The translations under genes were made by a program, and so were the position numbers. From Acidobacteriota bacterium (GTDB lineage Bacteria > Acidobacteriota > Terriglobia > Terriglobales > Acidobacteriaceae), in the NCBI GenBank assembly GCA_021781255.1, contig JAJXXG010000260.1:1-8169 (forward strand): 8,169 nucleotides of DNA. The letters are read 5' to 3'. The notes beneath the pieces are model-generated. The model did not search any database. It was not told the origin of the DNA and worked only from the letters and a program-made list of their open reading frames with translations. Shown piece after piece: positions 1 to 4,783 of this stretch; within the stretch, counting starts at the first letter, position 1, and each line of letters opens with the position of its first letter.

Positions 1-696
1 ATCAGCCTGCCGGAGCAGACCAACGAGTCGACCCTTGATACCGGGCGGGAGCAGATTGTTGGCGCGCTGCAGGCGCATTACGACAATCCGTTCACGGTGC
101 GCAACGTGCAGGTGGTGGGCCCGACGGTGGGCAAGCAGCTGGAGAGGCAGGCGGGTCTGGCGACGATTTATTCGCTGATCGGCATGCTGATCTATCTCTG
201 GTTCCGCTTCCAACTGATCTATGGCGTGGCTGCGGTGGTGGCGGTGTTTCACGACACGCTGATCACGGTGGGCGCGTTTTCGCTGGCAAGTTCCTTCGGA
301 TTCAGCGGCCTTGAGCTCAGCCTTACCGTGATCGCGGCCATTCTGACGCTGGTTGGCTATTCAATGAACGACACCATCGTCGTGTTCGACCGCATCCGCG
401 AGAACCTGCGCCTGAGCCGGCGTGAGCCATTGGCCGACCTGGTGAATCGCAGCATCAACCAGACGCTGAGCCGGACGGTGCTGACCTCGGGGTTGACCTT
501 CCTTACGGTGCTTTCGCTCTACATTTTCGGCGGCCAGGTATTAAGGGGCTTTTCCTTTGCGCTTGTGGTGGGTATTCTGATCGGCACGTACTCCTCGATC
601 GCGGTGGCGGCGCCGATGCTGGTGGCCTGGCAGGAGTGGCGCGGCCAGCGGGGGAAGGCCCCGGTTTTGCCTGCGGCGAAGCGCGCAAAGGTCTAG
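1..696 (+). CDS. secF: Protein translocase subunit SecF, C-terminal part (5' end outside window)
   Basis: The reading frame is open from the first base to a TAG at 694-696, giving 231 visible residues and no start, so the gene is cut by the window edge. SecF pairs with SecD and SecYEG in the inner membrane and uses the proton-motive force to help pull proteins across. The visible part starts in the first periplasmic domain. It then has the SecF signature VGPTVGKQL (about residues 38-46), a hydrophobic helix containing LIGMLIYLWFRF, and a long helix pair ending in the highly conserved NDTIVVFDRIREN stretch. The final membrane helices contain SRTVLTSGLTFLTVL and GFSFALVVGILIGTYSSI. A short basic cytoplasmic tail rich in Arg and Lys closes the protein, as is usual for SecF. 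Whether secD lies directly upstream cannot be seen. The next gene, tonB, is 165 bp away, so co-transcription is uncertain. Confidence 0.95.
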   Translation: MSLPEQTNESTLDTGREQIVGALQAHYDNPFTVRNVQVVGPTVGKQLERQAGLATIYSLIGMLIYLWFRFQLIYGVAAVVAVFHDTLITVGAFSLASSFGFSGLELSLTVIAAILTLVGYSMNDTIVVFDRIRENLRLSRREPLADLVNRSINQTLSRTVLTSGLTFLTVLSLYIFGGQVLRGFSFALVVGILIGTYSSIAVAAPMLVAWQEWRGQRGKAPVLPAAKRAKV

Positions 697-734
697 GATT
701 CGCCCTGGAGGCTGCACCGAATTTGCAGCAGGTT

Positions 735-764
735 TTGCAAGTTGTTGCGTGGTTCTGATATAGG
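735..764 (+). promoter_or_regulatory. Candidate extended -10 promoter upstream of tonB
   Basis: TTGCAA at 735-740 (4 of 6 matches to TTGACA) is followed after 18 bases by TATAGG at 759-764 (4 of 6 matches to TATAAT). The -10 is preceded by TGA, which makes the TGn extended -10 form. It lies in the 165-bp secF-tonB gap and would give a leader of roughly 90 nt before the tonB start. This is only a match to sigma-70 style consensus by eye. Promoters of the likely host are poorly characterised, so it is a weak candidate. Confidence 0.3.
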
Positions 765-861
765 TGAAACACGCTTTTGTGGTACTGTTTCGACGCCGGG
801 AACATTTCTCATTTGAACGGTGTCTAAATAGAGGTAACCAACACCCGATTCGAGGCTGGCC

Positions 862-1578
862 ATGTTTGAAGATTCCACGTTTGAATCCGCGGGCAGGATC
901 AAGAGCAAGAGCAAGTATTGGATGATGGTGACTTTCATCACCAACGGCTCCATCTTGCTGCTTCTTATCCTCATTCCGCTGATCTACCCCGAGGCTCTGC
1001 CCAAGGCCGCAATGCAGACGCTCCTGGTTGCACCTCCACCGCCTCCTCCGCCACCACCGCCACCGCCACCGCCTGAGGTGCATGTGGTACATGTGCAGTC
1101 GCAGATGATGAACAATCAGTTGCTGGCTCCCACCAAGATTCCCCACGACATCAAGATGGTGAGCGAGAAGGAAGCGCCTCCGTCGAGCTTTGGCGTTGCC
1201 GGTATGGAAGGCCTGGGTGGCAGCGCCGGCGGCGTGATGGGAAGCGTTTTCGGCAGCGGCGGCCCTAAGGTGCAGGCTGCGGCCCCGAAGAAGGTGAATA
1301 TCTCGGCGGGTGTGGCCGTTGGTATGTTGATTCAGAGGACCCAGCCCATCTATCCGCCCATTGCCAAGGCGGCGCGCGTTTCCGGCACGGTAGTGCTGCA
1401 GGCCACGATTTCCAAGGCTGGAACCATCGAAAATCTGCGCGTGGTCAGCGGGCCGGCGATGTTGCAGCAGTCGGCTCTGGATGCGGTGAAGACCTGGCGT
1501 TATCGGCCCTACCTGCTTAACAACGAGCCTGTTGAGGTGGAGACCACGATCAACGTGATCTTCAGCCTCGGCGGATAA
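862..1578 (+). CDS. tonB: Energy transducer TonB with 14-proline tract
   Basis: A 238-residue TonB-family protein, which carries energy from the ExbB-ExbD motor in the inner membrane to TonB-dependent receptors in the outer membrane. In order it has: a short cytoplasmic N-terminus with basic residues (R12, K14, K16, K18); one membrane helix at about 22-41; an unbroken run of 14 prolines at 58-71; a Gly-rich flexible stretch at about 111-135; and a typical TonB C-terminal domain at about 156-236. That last domain includes QPIYPPIAKAARVSGTVVL and the closing WRYRPYLLNNEPVEVETTI. The ATG start is supported by GAGG at 852-855, six bases upstream. It differs from the enterobacterial protein in having a pure proline rod instead of Glu-Pro/Lys-Pro repeats, and in having no histidine in the membrane helix. 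It stands just upstream of exbB and two exbD genes, which supports the assignment. Which receptors it serves cannot be told from here. Confidence 0.93.
   Translation: MFEDSTFESAGRIKSKSKYWMMVTFITNGSILLLLILIPLIYPEALPKAAMQTLLVAPPPPPPPPPPPPPPEVHVVHVQSQMMNNQLLAPTKIPHDIKMVSEKEAPPSSFGVAGMEGLGGSAGGVMGSVFGSGGPKVQAAAPKKVNISAGVAVGMLIQRTQPIYPPIAKAARVSGTVVLQATISKAGTIENLRVVSGPAMLQQSALDAVKTWRYRPYLLNNEPVEVETTINVIFSLGG
1033..1074 (+). repeat. Fourteen consecutive proline codons in tonB
   Basis: Fourteen CCN codons (CCT, CCA and CCG mixed, no CCC) encode P58-P71 of TonB. The mixed third bases suggest the proline run itself is selected, not simple slippage of one codon. Such runs form a stiff polyproline helix and normally need elongation factor EF-P for translation. 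Confidence 0.95.
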
Positions 1579-1715
1579 GGCAAGTTCTTGCCTTGTCCCG
1601 TGTCTCGGGGAGAAGGCGTACCATTTGACCTGAATGCGAATCCGGAAAGAGCCGCATTCCCAGCAATTGCAAGGTAGTTGCAGTCCACAAGAAACTCCTT
1701 AGGAGGAACGATTCA
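1577..1715 (+). promoter_or_regulatory. tonB-exbB gap with two small hairpins
   Basis: The gap holds two perfect 7-bp inverted repeats. One, AAGGCAA (1577-1583) with TTGCCTT (1588-1594), overlaps the tonB stop codon and has a 4-nt loop. The other, GAATGCG (1632-1638) with CGCATTC (1653-1659), has a 14-nt loop. Neither has a T-run after it, so neither looks like an intrinsic terminator. They may protect or mark an mRNA processing point, or may be incidental. No convincing promoter was seen before exbB. Confidence 0.35.
1701..1707 (+). promoter_or_regulatory. Strong ribosome binding site of exbB
   Basis: AGGAGGA lies 8 bases before the GTG at 1716 and decides that GTG start over the internal ATG at 1806. 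Just upstream, CTCC (1695-1698) can pair with GGAG (1702-1705) across a 3-nt loop, so a small hairpin could partly cover the site. Confidence 0.85.
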
Positions 1716-2456
1716 GTGATTCTCGCTCAGCTCGCACATTTCGCTTCGCATACGGTCAGCAGCCTGGCGCTTTTCCAGGAAGAGCAGACAGTCAGCTTCA
1801 GCCCCATGGGGCTGTGGGACCACATGGGATGGCTGGCCCGCGCGGTTGCCATTCTCCTTTTCATCGAGTCGATCTGGTCGCTGGCCGTGATGATCGACCG
1901 CTACCTGTACTTCTCTGCCGCCCGCAAGCAGTCGCGTGAGTTTGCTCCCAAGGTTGCCGGCGCGCTGAAGGACAGCAAGCTTGAAGAGGCGATCAAGATT
2001 GCCGATCGCAACAAGAAGTCTCACCTGGCCGAGGTTGTGACGGCTGGCCTGCAGGAATTCCGCGCATCGGGCGGAGCGGCCACCGAAGCCAACATCGAGA
2101 GTTCGCAGCGCGCCCTGGAACGGGCGGAGGCGATCGTTCATGCCAAGCTGAGGAGGGGCCTCAGCGTTCTGGCCACCATCGGCTCGACAGCGCCGTTCGT
2201 CGGACTGTTCGGAACGGTCGTCGGCATTCTGAACGCCTTCCAGCAGATCGCGACCCAGAAGACTTCAGGTATCGGCGCGGTTGCCGGCGGTATTTCTGAA
2301 GCGCTGGTCACCACGGCGTTCGGCCTGTTGGTCGCCATCCCTGCAGTTATGGCGTTCAACTATTTCACGGGCCGGGTCGAGGCTTTCGACGTGGAGATGG
2401 ACAACTCCTCGAGCGAGCTGGTCGACTACTTCATCAAGCAGAGCAGCAAGCGCTAA
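1716..2456 (+). CDS. exbB: MotA/TolQ/ExbB-family proton channel protein ExbB
   Basis: A 246-residue inner-membrane protein of the MotA/TolQ/ExbB family, the channel-forming stator that works with ExbD and energises TonB. There are three predicted membrane helices. The first is at about 40-62. A cytoplasmic helical domain follows at about 65-145, and then a pair of helices at about 150-178 and 193-217. The pair carries the family hallmarks STAPFVGLFGTVVGILNAF and EALVTTAFGLLVAIPAV. T167 and T199/T200 sit where pore threonines are expected. The GTG start is chosen because a near-perfect Shine-Dalgarno sequence stands 8 bases before it. The first 30 residues form a mildly hydrophobic extension not needed for the fold. 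The order tonB-exbB-exbD-exbD makes ExbB more likely than TolQ, since no TolA, TolB or Pal is in the window. MotA is excluded by the context and the motifs. Confidence 0.93.
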   Translation: MILAQLAHFASHTVSSLALFQEEQTVSFSPMGLWDHMGWLARAVAILLFIESIWSLAVMIDRYLYFSAARKQSREFAPKVAGALKDSKLEEAIKIADRNKKSHLAEVVTAGLQEFRASGGAATEANIESSQRALERAEAIVHAKLRRGLSVLATIGSTAPFVGLFGTVVGILNAFQQIATQKTSGIGAVAGGISEALVTTAFGLLVAIPAVMAFNYFTGRVEAFDVEMDNSSSELVDYFIKQSSKR

Positions 2457-2483
2457 GCGGCGGTCGGCTCGAGCGAGAAGTTG

Positions 2484-2519
2484 CGGGGACAGGAGAGCGG
2501 AGACTCTCTCCTGTCTCTG
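2484..2519 (+). promoter_or_regulatory. Long hairpin between exbB and exbD copy 1
   Basis: GACAGGAGAG (2488-2497) and CTCTCCTGTC (2506-2515) are perfect inverted repeats around an 8-nt loop. Counting G-U pairs, the stem extends outward to 2484/2519, giving 14 pairs. Only three T bases follow (2521-2523, after two G), so it is a poor intrinsic terminator. It more likely acts as a partial terminator, a 3'-end stabiliser or a processing site that lets exbB and exbD mRNA levels differ. Confidence 0.65.
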
Positions 2520-2557
2520 GTTTGAACGATTCGCCGGCCACGCAGTTCAAAGGGTAG

Positions 2558-2576
2558 TGCCGGAAGCCATCCGGCA
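2558..2576 (+). promoter_or_regulatory. Second small hairpin before exbD copy 1
   Basis: TGCCGGA (2558-2564) and TCCGGCA (2570-2576) form a perfect 7-bp, GC-rich stem with a 5-nt loop. It is followed by an A-rich run (TAAAAATTCAT) and lies 29 bases before the exbD start at 2606. There is no T-tail on either strand. Its role is unknown. Confidence 0.4.
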
Positions 2577-2605
2577 TAAAAATTCATAGGCATGGAGCCT
2601 CATCG

Positions 2606-3046
2606 ATGGCAATCTCAGTTCGCAACGAAGGCAGTAAGATCAACTCGAACATCAACGTGACGCCGATGGTAGACGTGATGCTGGTGTTGCTGATCATTTT
2701 CATGGTCATCACTCCCATGCTCCAGCAGAAGGTGGCCGTTGATATGGCCAAGGTGGAAAACGCCATCTCCATGCCGGATGCCGACAAGGAAGACGCCATT
2801 GTCGTGGCCATCACGCGGGACGGCGGCGTGTTTCTGGGGCAGGACAAGATTGCGACCAGCGAGCTTGGCGCCAAAGTGCGCGACAAGCTGGCCGATACGC
2901 CGGGGAAGACCATTTACATTCGAGCGGATGCGCGCGCGCAATACCGGGCGGTTGAAGACGCCATCGACGCAGTGCGCACGGCCGGCGTGGATGAAGTGGG
3001 ACTTTTGACCCAGAAGCGCGAAGGCAACCTCGCGGGCGGAGAGTGA
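2606..3046 (+). CDS. exbD: Biopolymer transporter ExbD, copy 1
   Basis: A 146-residue ExbD/TolR-family protein, the small partner inside the ExbB ring that couples proton flow to TonB movement. It has a short cytoplasmic N-terminus, then the signature NINVTPMVDVMLVLLIIFMV. The essential membrane aspartate is D23, in a single helix at about 22-41. The periplasmic domain (about 42-146) has the usual ExbD/TolR fold elements, including AIVVAITRDGGVFLG and the closing AIDAVRTAGVDEVGLLT. GGAG at 2594-2597 stands 8 bases before the ATG. An upstream ATG at 2592 is out of frame. The gene is separated from exbB by 149 bp with two hairpins, and from the second exbD by only 55 bp, so the two exbD genes are probably translated from one message. 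Confidence 0.93.
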   Translation: MAISVRNEGSKINSNINVTPMVDVMLVLLIIFMVITPMLQQKVAVDMAKVENAISMPDADKEDAIVVAITRDGGVFLGQDKIATSELGAKVRDKLADTPGKTIYIRADARAQYRAVEDAIDAVRTAGVDEVGLLTQKREGNLAGGE

Positions 3047-3101
3047 TCTTTCACTTACGCTTTCCCTTTAACGATATGCAGGAAACGAGGAGTTTGAAGC
3101 C

Positions 3102-3539
3102 ATGGCAATGACAACTGGAGGCGGGGGAGGCCCCATGGGCGACATCAATGTCACGCCCATGATCGACGTTCTGCTGGTGCTACTGATCATCTTCATGGTG
3201 ATCGTGCCGGTAACGCCGAAGGGTCTGGACGCGCTGGTTCCGCAGCCGCCCAAGGACAAGCAGCAGCAGCAGCAGCCGAATGACCGCACGATCGTGGTTC
3301 AGGTTTTGTATCGTCCAGGCAACGCGCCGACATACAAGATCAACGAGACCGATGTGCTGAAGACTGAATTGCTGTCGAAGCTGACGGATATTTATGCGAA
3401 CCGCGCCGAGCGCGTGATGTTCGTGAAGGGCGACGACGATGTTGATTTTCGCTATGTGGCCGAGATCATCGACATCGGGCGCGCGGCGAACGTGGATCAC
3501 ATCGGCTTGATGACGCCGAAGATTCTGGCCGGACAATAG
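3102..3539 (+). CDS. exbD: Biopolymer transporter ExbD, copy 2, with Gln/Pro-rich linker
   Basis: A second ExbD/TolR-family protein of 145 residues, paralogous to the one just upstream. The membrane signature DINVTPMIDVLLVLLIIFMV is almost the same, with the essential aspartate at D22. Outside this region the two proteins differ widely. This copy has a glycine-rich N-terminus (five Gly at 6-10). Just after the membrane helix, before the periplasmic fold, it has a linker with VPQPPKDK and five glutamines at 54-58 (CAG repeats, 3261-3275). The periplasmic domain ends with the family's typical RYVAEIIDIGRAANVDHIGLMT. GAGGAG at 3087-3092 stands 9 bases before the ATG; M3 could also start. Because ExbD acts as a dimer in the ExbB ring, the two copies may form a heterodimer, or serve different TonB or receptor sets. 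This is inference. Confidence 0.92.
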   Translation: MAMTTGGGGGPMGDINVTPMIDVLLVLLIIFMVIVPVTPKGLDALVPQPPKDKQQQQQPNDRTIVVQVLYRPGNAPTYKINETDVLKTELLSKLTDIYANRAERVMFVKGDDDVDFRYVAEIIDIGRAANVDHIGLMTPKILAGQ

Positions 3540-3851
3540 CGGGTTGAGCCGGGGCGTGTTTCCTCTGCAAGCAGGAACTGCCGCGGGTCAGCAGCAGGTG
3601 TCAATCGGCATGTGCGTGCCGCATTGGCCGGGGATGTACAGGGTACAGGTTGGGCAACAGGCAACTGGGGTGAGTCAAGGCAAACTTCAGTTGGCACAGG
3701 GGCGCCAACGCCGTGCGGAGACGGATCGTCCGGGCGGAAAACAGGAGTACAATTTTCGCATTCTGGTTACGGTTACACTCGCCGGCGGCCAGTTGTATCA
3801 AGATTCCAGGCGCGCAACGGATAGGCACGACCTGAAGGAGACGATAAGGAC
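3540..3851. other. 312-bp gap between exbD copy 2 and the TPR lipoprotein gene
   Basis: No convincing gene was found. Reading frames through this stretch lack a ribosome binding site and family-like sequence. It contains a perfect tandem 7-base repeat (GTACAGG at 3636-3642 and 3643-3649) and a 6-bp inverted repeat, GTTGGC (3690-3695) with GCCAAC (3704-3709). It also has a TACAAT at 3748-3753 that resembles a -10 box but lacks a good -35, and a GGTTAC doublet around 3766-3777. No terminator was seen after exbD copy 2. The next gene's Shine-Dalgarno AAGGAG is at 3835-3840. The gap probably holds the promoter of the TPR gene, but no site can be named with confidence. Confidence 0.5.
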
Positions 3852-4688
3852 ATGAATCGAACCGCACGTATTACGGCGCTCGCGGTTGCCCTGGCAGGCA
3901 TGGTGCTTTCGATGAGCGGGTGCGCCCGCCTCGCAGCGCGCGACCAGTTGAACAAGGGAGTTGAGTCCTATAAGAGCGGCAGGTATGAGGAAGCGATCGG
4001 TCATTTCCAGAAAGCTACCGAGCTTGATCCCTCTCTTCCGATGGCCAAGAGCTATCTGGCAACCGCGCTCTCACAGAATATTGTTCCCGGACTGGACACT
4101 GCGGAGAACCTGAAGACCGCGCAGCAGGCGATAAGCATCTTTCAGGATGTTCTGGCCAAAGACCCCAGCGATGTGAACAGCCTGAAGCAGATTGCGGGCA
4201 TTTATTTCAGCATCAAGCGGTTCGACGACGCCAAGGCCTGGCAGAAGAAGGTTCTTGCGGTGGATCCGAAGGACGCTGAGGCGGCTTACACCGTGGGCGT
4301 GGTTGACTGGACCCTGGCGCACGAAAACGTGCTGAAGACGCTGGTTCCTGCCGGCTTCAACGACGACGGCCAAGGGAACACAAAGGTTCCCAAGAAGGTC
4401 ATGGACGTCATCAAGGAGCAGAATGCTCCGCTGGTTGATGAGGGTTTGCAGTACCTGAATCAAGCGGTGGCGAACCGGGCCAATTACGATGACGCGATGG
4501 CCTATCTGAATCTGATCTACCGGCGCAAGGCGGATGTGGACTTTGGCGACGCCGCCGCGGTGAAGGCAGACCTGGCAGCGGCAGATGATTGGCGCACCAA
4601 GGCCATGGGCACCCGCAAGGCCAACGAAGCGAAGAAGGACAAGGGACCTGGTGGCATCACCATGGATTCCAGCGGCAATCTGAAGTAA
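3852..4688 (+). CDS. Tetratricopeptide-repeat lipoprotein
   Basis: A 278-residue predicted lipoprotein with TPR helices. The N-terminus is a lipoprotein signal peptide: two Arg in the n-region, a hydrophobic stretch at about 8-20, and the lipobox MSGC with the acylated cysteine at C24. The residue after C24 is Ala, not Asp, which by the enterobacterial rule suggests the outer membrane. A clear TPR unit spans about 31-64 (GVESYKSGRYEEAIGHFQKATELDP). Two more TPR-like hairpins are at about 91-143 (including KRFDDAKAWQKKVLAVDPKDAEA) and about 195-225. A lysine-rich, probably disordered tail with KKDKGPGG ends it. AAGGAG lies 11 bases before the ATG. TPR proteins are scaffolds for protein contacts, and no enzyme motif is seen. 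Its place after the ExbB-ExbD genes recalls CpoB (YbgF) next to Tol-Pal, but CpoB is not a lipoprotein and no homology is claimed. Exact function is unknown. Confidence 0.88.
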   Translation: MNRTARITALAVALAGMVLSMSGCARLAARDQLNKGVESYKSGRYEEAIGHFQKATELDPSLPMAKSYLATALSQNIVPGLDTAENLKTAQQAISIFQDVLAKDPSDVNSLKQIAGIYFSIKRFDDAKAWQKKVLAVDPKDAEAAYTVGVVDWTLAHENVLKTLVPAGFNDDGQGNTKVPKKVMDVIKEQNAPLVDEGLQYLNQAVANRANYDDAMAYLNLIYRRKADVDFGDAAAVKADLAAADDWRTKAMGTRKANEAKKDKGPGGITMDSSGNLK

Positions 4689-4710
4689 GACAATGCGTCG
4701 CGAAACCAGA

Positions 4711-4749
4711 AAGCAAATGGCCTCCGTTCAGTGCGGAGGCCATTTGTTT
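4711..4749 (+). terminator. Probable intrinsic terminator after the TPR gene
   Basis: CAAATGGCCTCCG (4714-4726) and CGGAGGCCATTTG (4734-4746) form a perfect 13-bp stem with a 7-nt loop. With a G-U and two A-T pairs it extends to 4711/4749. The right arm ends in TTTGTTT, a short U-rich tail. It starts 22 bases after the TPR stop codon and ends 34 bases before the next gene. Most likely it ends the TPR transcript. It could also act as a leader attenuator for the GH31 gene if transcription reads through. Confidence 0.8.
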
Positions 4750-4771
4750 GGTGCGCTGAACTGAAGCGACT

Positions 4772-4777
4772 GAGAGG
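4772..4777 (+). promoter_or_regulatory. Ribosome binding site that decides the TTG start of the GH31 gene
   Basis: GAGAGG stands 6 bases before the TTG at 4784. A stop in the same frame lies at 4757, and no ATG or GTG falls between it and 4784. The first in-frame ATG, at about residue 43, would remove the signal peptide. Confidence 0.65.
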
Positions 4778-4783
4778 TACATC

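Noticed and set aside
541..1146. A 201-residue minus-strand open frame across the secF end and the tonB start
   Set aside because: Its Arg/Trp-rich stretch is just the complement of the tonB proline codons; no start signal or family resemblance.
1577..1594. Hairpin at the tonB stop codon as an intrinsic terminator
   Set aside because: The stem is only 7 bp and no T-run follows, so termination here is unlikely.
2281..2589. A plus-strand frame overlapping the exbB 3' end in another register
   Set aside because: The exbB frame is intact to its own stop with all family motifs, so this is a shadow and not evidence of a frameshift.
3261..3275. Five CAG repeats in exbD copy 2 as a phase-variation tract
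   Set aside because: A trinucleotide repeat changes length without shifting the frame, and it is too short to suggest slippage control.
3748..3753. TACAAT as a -10 promoter box for the TPR gene
   Set aside because: It matches the consensus well, but no acceptable -35 lies 16-19 bases upstream and no extended -10 TG is present; kept only as a remark in the gap description.
3544..3855. A 103-residue plus-strand reading frame starting with TTG right after exbD copy 2
   Set aside because: It has no ribosome binding site, low-complexity non-family sequence, and overlaps the start of the TPR gene.
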